Assembly: GCF_021130785.1 (NCBI RefSeq)
Contig: NC_060215.1
Span: 68,886,501-68,950,500 of the forward strand
Direction of reading: 5' to 3'
Source: Homalodisca vitripennis
Taxonomy: Eukaryota > Arthropoda > Insecta > Hemiptera > Cicadellidae
Length of the DNA: 64,000 nt
This document shows, piece by piece, positions 12,601 to 22,356 of this stretch (positions are counted from its first letter, which is position 1; each line of letters opens with the position of its first letter). The notes under the pieces are model-generated. The model made no database searches. It was not told the DNA's origin and saw only the letters and a list, made by a program, of their open reading frames with translations. The position numbers and the translations under genes were made by a program.

Positions 12601-13404
12601 ATGACTTAATAATTTTGAAAGATACTTTTATGTAAACACACTGAATGAAAATAAATTGAGCATATGTTGGATTTTGGGTGTGATTTGTGAAAATAACCCA
12701 GGACTGCTGGTCCGGGTCAGTCACGGCAAACAAGCACTGCTAACTATGTAATTTCTTTTTTCTCAAATTTTCGATCTTATTCATTACATAACGATTCACT
12801 GCAAACACACTAAACTATGATGTAAGCAAAGTCAAAATAATGTCAGGCAGTTGGTTATTAGATGTAAATCAGGCCAGGAAGCGAGCATTACCCAATGCTT
12901 TGAAAAGTATCAGCGCAAATTTTTAATTCTTACACTGTTGCAGATTGAAACATTATTGAATTCAAAGACGTATAACAATATAAAACCTATTAATAGGCTT
13001 GAAGTAGGATTTTGCCTGAATTAACCTACAAAAAATTAAAAACAACTAGCAATATTATTACACAACTAACGATATATCGTTACAATAAAGATTAGGATAA
13101 TGTTTAGCATTAATATTAAAGTTTTGAGAAAAAGTATGTCTGGCATACGTTTCCTCAAATCTTATTGTACATATGTTATTGATTAAAGTGATACTTGAAT
13201 AGATTAGTAACAGTACAAATTTGTTATTTTCAGGCTCATTCAACAGAGTTCAATACAAACTGTGCACTACAAGAATTGTATAACTATGCCATGAAATACA
13301 ATGAACAGTTGAGTGTCACTCTAGAAGAGGATGAGTTCTCACAGAAACAAAGACTAGCGTTTAAACTGGAGCAAGTCCACAATATAATGGAATCTAACCC
13401 GTGA
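509..13404 (+). CDS. PlexA: Plexin A, 3' part of gene (five C-terminal coding exons; 5' end outside window)
   Basis: Plexins are single-pass membrane receptors for semaphorins that guide axons and cell shape; their cytoplasmic half is a split RasGAP-like domain acting on Rap/Ras GTPases. Five exons join in one frame (509-613, 2012-2181, 3515-3657, 4461-4606, 13234-13404) and encode 244 residues up to a TGA. Recognisable blocks are [92 protein letters not shown] and the C-terminal [20 protein letters not shown]. These match the end of plexin A closely from memory of the family, and [10 protein letters not shown] favours PlexA over PlexB. All introns obey GT/AG and phases agree (0, 2, 1, 0). 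The extracellular, membrane and first GAP segments must lie left of position 1. The last intron is 8.6 kb and full of transposons. Plexin identity is very sure; the A subtype slightly less. Confidence 0.95.
614..2011 (+). other. Plexin A intron
   Basis: 1.4-kb AT-rich intron. Two similar short segments (around 985-1090 and 1180-1260, with words such as TTGCAGTTAGCATT and TTTATGTATG) hint at an old local duplication. No coding segment or clear mobile element is visible. Confidence 0.7.
2012..2181 (+). CDS. PlexA: Plexin A exon ([12 protein letters not shown]...HTWKSN)
   Basis: 170 bases from a TTTTTCAG acceptor to a donor AATAG/GTTTGT; it ends with two bases of a split serine codon completed at 3515. 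It encodes one of the most conserved plexin stretches, [16 protein letters not shown] plus [13 protein letters not shown]. The donor GTTTGT is weak, but the reading frame across the junction is exact. Confidence 0.95.
2182..3514 (+). other. Plexin A intron
   Basis: 1.3-kb AT-rich intron between confidently placed exons. I see nothing in it beyond simple AT-rich sequence. Confidence 0.7.
3515..3657 (+). CDS. PlexA: Plexin A exon ([13 protein letters not shown]...TSDHRL)
   Basis: 143 bases between TTTTTCAG and a GTAAGT donor. It encodes [20 protein letters not shown] and [17 protein letters not shown], the C-terminal GAP segment of plexins. The exon opens with the last base of the split serine codon and closes with the first G of a split glycine codon. 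No start codon falls inside, so it shows only as an open stretch. Confidence 0.95.
4226..4345 (+). repeat. Diverged fragment of Penelope-like element terminal sequence
   Basis: This stretch resembles the right arm of the Penelope-like element at 7108-7225: a CTGAGGAAGAGATCAGAT segment, then a GATCT pairing half, then TGTAGTGTTA, TTCTTGTACCACTGAAC, AATGGCAAATGTCC and AATTCCTGTTTCCTTTACAA. It lies in the intron before the 4461 plexin exon, in the same orientation as the 3' arm. It is clearly older (many substitutions) than the copies at 4960-5403 and 6776-7251. It retains no coding part. Confidence 0.75.
4461..4606 (+). CDS. PlexA: Plexin A exon ([16 protein letters not shown]...AEESR)
   Basis: 146 bases from a TGTGTAG acceptor to a donor AGG/GTTAGT. 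It encodes [20 protein letters not shown], the [18 protein letters not shown] block and LAEESR, typical of the plexin C-terminus. The exon ends in phase 0, matching the next true plexin exon 8.6 kb downstream. Confidence 0.95.
4960..5403 (-). repeat. Left inverted arm of the Penelope-like element
   Basis: Reads as the reverse complement of 6776-7215 with only scattered differences; matching words include ACAAGATGGCGGAAATACA, GACCAGAGGGACTAGCCAA, AAGTCAGGAATCACAACCT and AACATGTAGGTTGTGATTCC on the opposite strand. The close match implies that both arms arose from the same element recently. The section 4960-5066 is open and looks like an exon ending at a GTAAAG, but it is only arm sequence. Confidence 0.88.
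5032..5064 (-). ncRNA. Second hammerhead-like core, in the left PLE arm
   Basis: Reverse complement of the core at 7115-7147, with identical CTGAAGA and GAAAC boxes and stem II. The same caveat applies: only the central boxes and one stem are evident. Confidence 0.42.
5461..6270 (+). pseudogene. PLE reverse transcriptase, 5'-truncated and frameshifted
   Basis: Conceptual reading from 5461 gives [19 protein letters not shown] (the first catalytic aspartate region), then [12 protein letters not shown] (5650-5690), then after a frame change the [10 protein letters not shown] segment and [15 protein letters not shown] (5765-5805, the YVDD catalytic box). A later piece reads [20 protein letters not shown] (about 5954-6010) and the ORF at 6038-6268 gives the connector before the endonuclease. 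These motifs fit the Penelope RT, which normally starts a few hundred residues earlier. Two or more frameshifts and a stop near 6040 make it non-functional. Confidence 0.85.
6346..6735 (+). pseudogene. GIY-YIG endonuclease domain of the PLE
   Basis: The open frame from 6346 encodes [20 protein letters not shown], then [15 protein letters not shown] and [16 protein letters not shown]. This matches the GIY-YIG nuclease layout (VYS...YIG, conserved arginine, RIKEH helix) fused to PLE reverse transcriptases. After a one-base shift near 6588 the frame continues as [18 protein letters not shown] and then meets stops. The domain would nick target DNA for priming. The frame is separated from the RT piece by a further shift around 6270-6340. 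Confidence 0.87.
6776..7251 (+). repeat. Right arm (3' terminal sequence) of the Penelope-like element
   Basis: Follows the endonuclease remnant directly. Positions 6776-7215 mirror the left arm; the tail 7196-7251 is mirrored again at 7362-7410. It contains the hammerhead-like core at 7115-7147. I infer it is the element's normal 3' non-coding terminus, with the left arm a copy joined in the opposite orientation. Confidence 0.82.
7115..7147 (+). ncRNA. Hammerhead-ribozyme-like core in the PLE arm
   Basis: The sequence has the two conserved hammerhead boxes CTGAAGA and GAAAC separated by a perfect six-base stem (GAGATC / GATCTC, with one extra A after the first box) and an eight-base loop. 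Hammerhead motifs are an established feature of Penelope-like elements. A mirror copy lies on the - strand at 5032-5064 and a decayed one (CTGAGGA...GAAC) at 4232-4265. I could not draw convincing stems I and III, so self-cleavage is doubtful. Confidence 0.45.
7362..7475 (-). repeat. Partial inverted copy of the PLE terminus
   Basis: TTCTTTGAAGTTAGTTTTTGAC followed by AATGGAAGGATTGTGAAAG and AATCAGGATTTTTCTGGGAA is the reverse complement of the end of the right PLE arm (7140-7251). It is therefore a third arm fragment, 110 bp beyond the element, and more diverged. The spacer includes GGGCTGTCTGGAAAGTATCC (about 7333-7352), reminiscent of a mariner terminus, but nothing else of such an element is visible. 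Confidence 0.7.
7640..8930 (-). pseudogene. LINE (CR1/Jockey-type) reverse transcriptase fragment
   Basis: Read on the - strand, scattered frames give the order of a non-LTR reverse transcriptase: MDFSTAFDY (about 8345-8385, the AFD motif), then [20 protein letters not shown] and [12 protein letters not shown] (8070-8165, the YADD catalytic box), then [20 protein letters not shown] and [15 protein letters not shown] (7780-7935). Stops and frameshifts are common, so the copy is old. The 5' half (endonuclease) is missing. It lies antisense inside the last plexin A intron. Confidence 0.82.
8931..9870 (+). other. Plexin A intron sequence without recognisable content
   Basis: AT-rich sequence between the LINE remnant and the piggyBac-type element. 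No open frame of note, no clear repeat boundary. Confidence 0.6.
9875..10940. mobile_element. piggyBac-type non-autonomous element (MITE A), 1.07 kb
   Basis: Flanked on both sides by TTAA (9871-9874 and 10941-10944), the target duplication characteristic of piggyBac, with 13-base perfect inverted ends CCCTTTTAGGACC. Inner subterminal repeats include CCTAAAAGACCGCC near the left end and CGTTAGTTGG words near the right end with a palindrome AACGATATATCGTT. The middle is AT-rich apart from a GC-rich block at 10645-10720. No transposase frame is visible. It lies in the last plexin A intron. Confidence 0.85.
10945..12419 (+). other. Plexin A intron sequence without recognisable content
   Basis: 1.5 kb of AT-rich sequence. 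The - strand open frame at 11462-11779 (105 codons) has no recognisable motif and an AT-driven composition; I do not regard it as a gene. Confidence 0.55.
12420..13085. repeat. Diverged, truncated second copy of MITE A
   Basis: Runs collinear with the right two thirds of the element at 9875-10940: shared words are GAGGAAAAATAATAATAA, then ATTCAAAGACG followed by CTATTAATAG-like sequence, and at the end CAACTAACGATATATCGTTA. Neither intact inverted end nor TTAA flank is left. It is much older than, or from a sister family of, the first copy 1.5 kb upstream. Confidence 0.65.
13234..13404 (+). CDS. PlexA: Plexin A last coding exon with stop
   Basis: Begins after TTATTTTCAG with codons for [20 protein letters not shown] and ends in [14 protein letters not shown] plus TGA (13402-13404). 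[19 protein letters not shown] matches the extreme C-terminus of insect plexin A as I know it. The 8.6-kb intron before it holds several transposons but keeps its splice signals and phase. Confidence 0.95.
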   Translation, partial: AHSTEFNTNCALQELYNYAMKYNEQLSVTLEEDEFSQKQRLAFKLEQVHNIMESNP

Positions 13405-16400
13405 GCCGACTTGTTCTCTTTTTTACATTGCTCAAATGAATGATGAGTGACAGTGACAGGAAATATTCCCCTGAAGTGCCTCGGTAGAATGAGTCTGCTG
13501 AAAGTGTCGTATGAGTGAAGTCAAGAACTCGACATTCCGCCCAATCAAGCGGTTTTCAATAATGACTAATGGAAAGAACAAAATGTCTTCAGACGAATCC
13601 AATGAATGTGTGGTGTGTTTGGGTGGTTGTAGGAAGTTCGCTATATATTTTCTATCTGTACTTAATTGTTTTCAGTCATCTTTGTCAATAATAAAAAATA
13701 TATATAATAATCATCGGTGTTGTTTGAAGCTTGAAATGTTTATCAAATTCAATACTTTGTACGTTTGCAATGTATGAGAACCGTTATTTCTTGACTTTGT
13801 GTTGAAAGCTTTTCAACTCAACCCACTTTAACAAACAGTGTTAAATTATGTTTGTTTTTAAAACACAACGAAAATTATTACAGCAGTGTATGTATCACAA
13901 TGCGGCGAACTTTCATTTCATTCATAAGCTCATTTGTGTCATGTGTGTGTCTGGTTTCTGCAACACCCAAGCTAACCATTTTCGACTGATCAATAATTTA
14001 TGCCTCGTTATCATTTCCTAACTCATTTAATTTGTATACGAGGTTATACCCACTTTTTAGTTATTAAGCTAGTTTGTCAAATTAAAAAATATAGCAATAA
14101 ATATGTACACTTCAGCTATATTTTTATTATATATTTTTCAATATTAATTATTGCATTTTGTTACCAACTGATATTAGTCATCAAAGGCATTTATTTGAAA
14201 ATACCTACTCAAACATTGATGAGCTATTATGATCAATATGAGAATAATGATCAAATGGGTTACGTACTCATCTTGGCAACTAAGTATGTATGTAAAAATA
14301 ATATTTTTATTTTAACAGATGATAATGTTTTATATTGAGCAATACAGTTCTTTTATTATATTATATCTAGTTCCTTTTATTTGTATTCCTCTTGTAAATA
14401 CTGTACTTAAAAACTAGTTTTAAGGTTTTTATACAACCACAAACGAGCTTTTGAATGATCAATTTATCTTTACTTTCAATGTATAAAAACTAAAACACAT
14501 TGTCTACATCTTTAGTATCAAACAATCTATCCAGTGAAGGAAAACTTAACAATAATATTTTTAATAATCCTTCATCTTGCCTGTTTAAGAAACATTTGAA
14601 TTGATACATCCACCTTTTATTGCAAAATAATAAAAAGTATAAAAATTGTAATATTGTAAAAGTAACTGGACCATATTCAGAGTTAGCATAACTTGGTTTC
14701 TGGAAATAAGTGGTAGATTTTGTATTACAAAGTGCAAAAACCTTTTAGCAATCAATGAAATGACAATGTCTCAGGGATAAGTAAGTAAATGTTTTGTTGT
14801 TGTTTGAATGTATTAAACATATGTGTTATTTCCTCTGTAATGTGGTCCAGTGGTAAATACATTCCTTGATAAAATGATAACATTCCACGCAAGCCGTTAC
14901 TGTGTAAGTGATGTGTCGTTGTATCATAACTGTAATGTCTAAGATGAAATTAGGAGGGGTCGGTAGACTAAAGTTTATTCACAAATTTTAATTAAACATC
15001 TGTTGTAATTTATTGTAGACCCTAAAGGAATCAACGAATATATTTTTTGTAGTCGTTTAATTGTAACAATAATTTCATTATTAGTTTGTGTTAAGTGGAA
15101 TCCAATAAGCATTTTTACAGCATTTTTAGGGGAAATCTGGCCCTGATTGTTTGGATATGAATTGCAATGCCTCTAACCCTTTGTAAAGTAGATTTAAGAT
15201 GTTATGTAACACCTTATAAGAAGTGACTTTTCTTAAAAGTAAACAAATGGATGTTGTCAATAATTAAATGTGAATAGCAATACGGGTATGTCTGTTGTCC
15301 GGCCTTACGACCTGGCCAGCTCTAATGTTGTGTGCTAGTGCTACGCTACCACCATTGGCTGGACATAGTGGAACACATCGCATTTCATCTAAAACCTCTT
15401 TTATGACTGCCATGTATCGTTTAATTTATATGTTTTATGATTTGTGAATGTCTGATTTAAATGTCTTCCATGTTGCACCAAATTGTCGAGACGGCTGCTG
15501 CAGCGGCTCCTGTTGATGTGTCGATGTGGTATTTGTGTCGGGTGATAGATGTATCGGTGTGGCACGTTACCGAGGACCAAACGACCACCCCCTTCCACTT
15601 CCACTAAACATTTTGTGTTCCAATCCACTATTCAAACAGGTGTATCAAACATAATCAATTCTGTAAAAATAATACTCTATACGTTTTATACGTATATACA
15701 TACATGTATAAATATATGATATTATTATGTGCTGTGTATATATATACATATACATTTATGTATATATATAAACATAACAAGACGAGCAATGTTAGGCAAC
15801 AGTCACCATGTTATTTTATTATGGATAATACGATTATTATTAAAATGTCAGATTTGATGAATGCACTTGTAAATAATTTAATTTTGCTTAAATTGATGGA
15901 TGTATTGAATGGAATGTATGATAATTTATACGCATCATTGCTGGTCCGCAACACCACTAATATAACTTTATCATTTGACTGTATGGATATGCTCAGTGTT
16001 TTGTCACTAAATGAATGCAATTTTTCATGCAACCTTGTTTTTTTTATACAACCTTTTACCATGAATAAATAATTACTTTCTATATCTTCACAGCATAGAT
16101 GGTTTAAGATTCATAGCTCATAGTACAATGTTATTGAGCTACAGTAATAATGTTGGTCTATACACAATTATGTATGTCATAAAGATAAACACAAATACAA
16201 TAAAAATATGAGTTGAAAAAGTATGTATACTGTAAAAAAATGAAAGAACATACTATCATTAGGCTGGATAAATAAACCAGGCCTACTCATGAATCTCTTA
16301 TGAAATTTATTTACACTGTAAAAACAATTGAAATTTTATTGATCTCTACTTTCTTAGAAAGAGACTTAAAATACTGGTCTGTGACAAATGATAAATATCT

Positions 16401-16436
16401 ATTAACCTAATGCCTATCAATTACAATTCAAATATT
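13405..16436 (+). other. Plexin A 3' untranslated region and downstream sequence
   Basis: The 3' UTR begins after the TGA at 13404; where it ends cannot be fixed, since several AATAAA-like words occur (for example around 14095). The rest is AT-rich. The open frames at 14000-14338 and 15704-16072 consist of low-complexity Ile/Tyr/Leu/Asn-rich sequence and look accidental. A GC-richer block at 15285-15630 is unlike its surroundings but shows no recognisable product. Confidence 0.55.
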
Positions 16437-16440
16437 TTTA

Positions 16441-17021
16441 CCCTTGGGTACCAAATTAATTTTTTTATTGTACAATAGATATTTTTTAATATATTCATTA
16501 ATAATTATGTGGGTGCTATTTTAATTATTTAGTTGCCTAGCAACAATTGGATTTATACAAGATCTACCACTAAAAATAAAATTATGTGGATCATTAACCT
16601 GCTGTGGCCATTCCCAAGTTTGATGGTTAGGCCTTGTCACATAATTTTCTTAAATTTCTTCATCGCCACTTTTATTAAAAATTTCGTCATCAAAGTTAAC
16701 ATCACTTCATTTTTACTTTCATTGCGTATGTTCTCCACAAAGTTACTAAAACTCAGAAAAGAACGACTTCATTTTACCGTGACGTCTTTTTAGATGGCAA
16801 CTAATCAAAACAAACAAATAACAGATATCACAACAATCGATTTCGAGAGAGTCGACCAGCTTAAAAATCGAACCTGTTATATTTTAATAGACCATCAATA
16901 TAATAGTACAGACAAATACCAAATAATCAAATGGGGAATATTTTTTACGAATTTAGCGTAATTCAAATTTACACCAACGCTAACTGATGACGGGCAATAC
17001 ACATCATTGGTAACCAATGGG
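16441..17021 (-). mobile_element. Short piggyBac-type element with transposase N-terminal remnant
   Basis: The right end is GGTAACCAATGGG followed by TTAA (17022-17025); the left end is TTTA (a mutated TTAA, 16437-16440) followed by CCCTTGGGTACCAAAT, an imperfect mirror. On the - strand, starting near 16785, broken frames read SDVNFDDEIFNKSGDEE and then DPHNFIFSGRSCINPIVARQ. The second stretch resembles the segment of piggyBac transposases just before the catalytic domain (F-x-F-x-G...N). The catalytic part is absent. This looks like an internally deleted piggyBac-family copy. Confidence 0.6.
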
Positions 17022-17290
17022 TTAAGATATTTACCAATTAAGATATGTAATGCACACTGTTACTGCACAAGGGGGGAAATGCATAATGTAGCAATAGCAA
17101 ATCGTTCAAGGTAGTTTAAGAAACAATAGCCAGCTATAGTGAAGCGACGTAGAGTTTTATGGATTACATCAATGTTAAACTTATAAAAACTTTACATCCT
17201 TATTTTCAGTCTAAAATTATGGGAGGTTTTTCATTTCAAAGTTATGGTTAATTTAAACACTTAAAAGTGTGTATTTTTTGTATATTTAAA

Positions 17291-17575
17291 CAACACTATA
17301 AAGAAGTTTAAAGTAAAGTAAAGTAAAGAATGTCTTATTTTACCAGGCGAAGTTAGGGCTAAGAAGCCCTCTCTAACACTTAACCTGGGTTTAACAGTTT
17401 AACATTTTTAACGAAGTTTCTGAATTACCAATAACAACATCGAAAAGATTAAAAAAAGAATTGTTTTTTAAATGAGTTTCTCTGGTGATTCTTTGAATAA
17501 AAATAATGCTGTGTTCAATGTTTAACATTGTTCTTGTGAGGACAATAAAGACGGTCGCCAGTACATCTGGCACAT
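17291..17575 (-). repeat. 3' end of a LINE or SINE with (TTTAC) tail
   Basis: On the - strand the sequence ends in repeated TTTAC units (17307-17330, seen as AAAGTAAAGTAAAG on the + strand), preceded by a conserved-looking segment with AGGGCTTCTTAGCCCTAACTT, which can form a hairpin (GGGCT...AGCCC). A short open frame precedes it (17391-17573). Short tandem tails instead of poly(A) are usual for CR1/L2-type LINEs and their SINEs. The exact family is not recognised. Confidence 0.55.
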
Positions 17576-18856
17576 AAGAGTTAAAACTACTTGTTTCTTT
17601 TTCTATTAAACAAGTGTTGAGGTTTTGTTAAAAAGGTAATACTTAGTTACCTTCATAGTTTGTGTGTAGATCCATGCCTTGTTCAATTGTCTCTTAATAA
17701 CCTCATCAAACATCAGGTTATAAAACTTGTATAACTTTCTCATAACAATGCTTATCATCAAGCTAATGACCATTAATCAGTTTATAAAAGTACTAACCTA
17801 ACCTCATACAAAATGTTTCAAAAACCATATTTCAATTAAGATAACTGTTAACTTTGTATTTATTTTAATAATTATGTTTTTAAGTCTGTTTTAACTTCTA
17901 AAAATTGCCTAATTTGGGCAAATTCATCCATATTTTCCCTATGAAACATCACTGTGGGAAAACTGCACACATTAAAGATTTGAAATAGCCTAAAAAAGAG
18001 GCCAGATACATTTCAAACACTAAATTGAAGGGAAATGACCATAAGACTAGAAATAGTGACTAACCTTCCTCTACATTTTTGAGATTACAGTGTACTGCCG
18101 ATTTAAATAAATTTATTAGGGCAGAAATGCCCTTTAGTATCACTAGACCCCACAGGCAAGAACAACAATTTCAGTGATATAGAACGGCTGCTGTTTTGAA
18201 AACTTCCATTTCAATTATGTCAAAACTCTCAAATTGGGAGTAGAGAAGACGAGGTGGCAGGCAGTATTTTATGGAATGCAAGCATTTTTTCAAAAATTCA
18301 TAAAAAATACTGTTAATTTAACATAGTCACATTTATATACTTAAATGAAAGGAAATTATGAAGAATACATAGAGGTAAGTAATCAGTCCCCTATGTTGTT
18401 TGTTTAGTTAACTTAAACAAAAGTAAATTATAACAGTATATTATTTCACTACAGGCCTAAAAACACAGTATACTTTAATTTTTTATGAAGAACAGAATAT
18501 GGAAAATATGAAAAATGTATTGCTGAAAAAGAAAATTTGTAATAAACGTACCTTATTTTCTGTATGAAATGTTTGTGGCAACATTTTAAAGAAATTTAAA
18601 AGTTATTTGATTGTGTCTTGTCATATATAATTTTTTATTTAAAGTAGTAAAAATTTCTTTCATTTTCTATTTTGGTAAATGATATTTAATTTTTATTTTT
18701 GACAATAAGGGAGCATGTATACAAATTGATATACCTTTGCTAAATACAAATTCCAATATATGTAAATTTTTCACAGTTGTATCTAGTTTCAGAAAATGTA
18801 TAGTGCGTTGGATTTGATCCATAAATATTTATTTTTATACTATTGAAGTACAGCTC
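17576..18856. other. Intergenic AT-rich sequence
   Basis: 1.3 kb in which I see no gene, tail or inverted ends. Confidence 0.6.
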
Positions 18857-18860
18857 TTAA

Positions 18861-19895
18861 CCCTTTCAGGGCCAGGACCAAATATGAGATGTTGCAAAAT
18901 TTTTTCACATCTCATATCCCCTTGTGACTAGTCAAAAGTGCCAGGCTAAAATTGGCGATTTTGCAGTCTCTTAGATTAAAATTTATAATTTTTTCATAAA
19001 AATTAGAGAATGACCTAAAAGTTGCACCAAATTACTCGTATAGATATATACTATCAACAAAAAAATATATAAATGTAGTTTTAAGTAATTTAAATTTTTT
19101 TAAATAATGTTTTAATAGATTACATAAAATTTTTTTATATTTTTATTTTATTTTTTGCAAATAACTAAAAAAGGAAAAATAATTTTACTGTGGGAAGCTA
19201 TTTTATTATATTGTACATTTAGAAAGAAACAACCATACTAAATTTTGTGTTATTTCTTTCATAAATAAATTTGTTATGACACATTTTGTATAAATACGCA
19301 TAATTGCACTTTGCAACATTTTATAAGTGTTAAAGCAACTGACTCTTACATTGCAAGAAACTTAAAATAAATATTCACATTATGGATATACCGGTAAACA
19401 GATGATTGTAGGATCCATAAACAGTTTCAATACAGTTAAAAAACACTATTTACCAAGAAATATTTACACAATTTTATTTGAAATTTATTAACACTTTTTC
19501 TATTTACAAATGTGCTACTTACAATTTCACTCCCGTGAGATCGCAAATTGTCAGTCATTGTAACTATTACACACAATAGCTGAGCACGTAACAACTAAAA
19601 CTACTAATATTTACAACCACAAAATAAAATAATGAAGAAGAATCCAGCATACAATAATACGATTACACTAAAGCATAAAGAATTAACAACAATAGATCGA
19701 GTCAGCTGATAATGTCACGTGACAATTACGAAATAAAAATGCATAGACCTCCATAATAAAAATGATATTCATATTAATTATATACAAATATACCAGGGAA
19801 TAAAAAAACAAAACTTTAATCATTTGACGTCGTATTTATTTAAGAAAACGACGAATATCAAGGAGACTATATATTGCCACCTGGCCTGGAAAGGG
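18861..19895. mobile_element. piggyBac-type non-autonomous element (MITE B), 1.04 kb
   Basis: TTAA on both flanks (18857-18860, 19896-19899) and imperfect inverted ends: CCCTTTCAGGGCCAGG on the left and CCCTTTCCAGGCCAGG read inward from the right (14 of 16 matching). The inside is very AT-rich with poly-T and poly-A stretches and no coding potential. The ends differ from MITE A, so it belongs to another family. Confidence 0.83.
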
Positions 19896-19899
19896 TTAA

Positions 19900-20779
19900 T
19901 TGAATATTGGATTTATTCTAGTACATGTAACACATAATATTTGAATAATTATATTTGGTTCATGTTTGAAATAGTACTCCTTTATATCCAAATTTAGAAA
20001 TAGCATCTCATTTAGCAATAAAATGTATGTAAACCATTTTTGTAGCAAAAGTCGCCATATTTTTTATCCAGATAGAATCAGTTTTCTTAGAAATAAAATA
20101 TGAATTATAACTAGCAAGTTGTAAGCCATACTCAAAATTTCTATTAAGACAATTTTTAATTTCCACTTCATGACATGGTGGTATTTATAAATAGTAATAT
20201 AATTTATTGATATCAAGAAACAACAGCAAACAAAATACTGACACAAAAACAAAACAACAATGACGAAATGAAAAAGTGACAATATTAAAATATAATAAAA
20301 AAGTTTAATGTCCTACATAAAATGGTGTTTGCTCGAATAATTTTGTCCAATGAATTGGAAGCAGATCTCTGTTTTGGGGAATAATAGTTTGTATTTTAAA
20401 TGTTTGTTTTGATATAGTAATAAAGTAAAACCTCAAAAATATAAAGTGACAGTACTGTAAATATGTGTAGCCATTAAAAAAAGTTCTGCATGGTGTCCTA
20501 TAGCTGGGGATTTAGCACACTCCTCTTTTCTTGTAATTTGAATACACACTGCGATCTCATTAATATAATACCATACTTCATTACGGAGTGGAAATACCCG
20601 CAATACATTATTTTTAAAATTTCAAAACTCACTATATTTTGTAAAAACATTAATATATAGTAAGCAGAACTGAGTCTTTTATATCAAATTTATTTATAAA
20701 AATCACAACTTGAATGTGATCAATTTTGTACCCAAGAAAGAAAAGTTAAAATTTTCTCTAATGTAAATTTATTCCAAAT
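19900..20779. other. Intergenic AT-rich sequence
   Basis: Nothing recognised; the open frame at 20064-20282 (- strand) is low complexity. Confidence 0.55.
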
Positions 20780-21070
20780 ACCTCAATACACTCAAATAAT
20801 TCATTTTTTTGAAATGTTCTAAATGAATCAATTGTGATTTTATATTTCTTATTTGTAAACCATTCTTTAAATTTTGATATTGTTTCATTTTATTTTCTAA
20901 AAGATGCATGTTTGGTTCTTTATGCATTACTAATATTTCATCTGCATATAAAGTTAAATTACTATCAATTTTTGACTGAAGTAAAATTTAAGTAGGGCCC
21001 AAAATGAGCCCTGTGGCATACCTACTTCAATTCCCTTCCAATTCGATTCATATTTTATATTGGTAAAAAG
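20780..21070 (-). pseudogene. LINE reverse transcriptase fragment (PQGS...YAD region)
   Basis: Reading the - strand gives SNWKGIEVGMPQGSFWALL (about 20995-21050), the PQGS box that precedes the catalytic centre, and after a frame change SNLTLYADEILVMHKEP (20905-20965), a YADE version of the YADD box. Spacing between the two is short, so part is deleted. It is an isolated relic of a non-LTR retrotransposon. Confidence 0.65.
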
Positions 21071-21654
21071 AATGGTTTTTTGTCTTTTTATAAGATAATA
21101 CATTAATCAGTTAAATATGTATACAATTTATTCAGGAATGTTCAAGGAACATTTTTCTTATAAGTAAGTTTATATGTATTTTAAATGTAGTTACCGCGTG
21201 CTTACAAACATTTAAAAAATTAATAATAAAGTTAATTCAAAGTTTTTGATTGGTACAAAACTTATGATTTGTGAGATGAAAGAAACAAAATATATAAAAG
21301 AAAGGGCATTTAATTTTGAGTAACACCAAAAAGAGTTAAAGGTCTATATTTTTTACATATTAACATAAAATAAAATAAAAGCAAAATTACAGATGGTCAA
21401 AACTGCATCTTACCGTAAAAGTAAAACTTCAACGTTCGCTTTTGATTATTCTCTCTTGTAACTGATTTTTTCAACTAATAAAACTTTTAGCTTACAATTG
21501 TACAAAATAAATCCTACTAATCTACAAAAATTATATTTACCCAAATTTTCTGATTCGTCCCAGCGTGTGCAGTTGGTACAGTACACAAGAATGTAAGAAA
21601 TAGTTTCGAGATTGCAAATGAATTTTTCAAAATGAAAACTCATTTTGTGGGACA

Positions 21655-21803
21655 TAAGTTTTTTAAAGACCTACCAAGAGAGATAAGTAAAGAACAAAAC
21701 TTAAAAAGAATGAAAATGAAATTACAATCTTACCTGCTGAACCTATTCATTGCACTTTATTCATTTGAGGAAAGAAGGTAAATTGAGAGGTAACTATTTA
21801 TAT

Positions 21804-21855
<52 letters not shown>

Positions 21856-21985
21856 TTAATTTAATGGTATTTTAACAGCAGATTTGTGTTTTTATTTAAC
21901 TGTTTTCTTATTATGTTTTACTTGACACTATTCTCGTATATGATGTGCATTTCACGAATAAAGAATTTTTGAATCTTGAAACATA
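21655..21985 (+). pseudogene. LINE 3' end fragment with (TA)n microsatellite
   Basis: The + strand reads FKDLPREISKEQNLKRMKMK followed by LQSYLLN..YSFEERR and a stop at 21780, the usual C-terminus of CR1/Jockey-type LINE ORF2 (x-LP..I....F...L...LL). A (TA)n tract with one internal ACATG interruption occupies about 21797-21852. The fragment ends near 21980 with AATAAAGAATTTTTGAATC. Confidence 0.65.
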
Positions 21986-22356
21986 TAGACATGTAATGGA
22001 ACATGAAAATGCAGAAAGTTTATCATTTTAGTAAATGAGACATTTTTTCTTTTAGTATTAATACCAATACAGTTTGAGAATATTTTAAAGACGTAATAAA
22101 AAAAAGTTATAAAAGCTGTGTTAAAGACCTGATCGGGCACTGCCATATAGAATACAACCACAACATCTGACATCATGTATTTGCCATTTTCAGGATTAAT
22201 GACATTACTTTTTTTTAACTGTTACAGTATAAGTGGCTATTTCAAAACTATGTCTGACTGAAGCAAATTTATCGGTCACCAGTTGTTGAGAATGATAAAC
22301 CAAGTCACTAGTTCCTCGGTCAATAATTGTATGTAGTATAAAACTGTGGTTTAGAC

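Noticed and set aside
14000..14338. 112-codon open frame on the + strand
   Set aside because: Composition is dominated by Ile, Tyr, Phe and Leu as expected from AT-rich DNA; no motif, no splice context.
15401..15628. 75-codon frame in a GC-richer block (- strand)
   Set aside because: No recognisable motif or splice sites; the higher GC content alone does not support a gene. It could be a transposon scrap.
15704..16072. 122-codon open frame on the + strand with overlapping - strand frame
   Set aside because: Begins in (TA/CA)-rich simple sequence and has no recognisable domain; both strands open because of low complexity.
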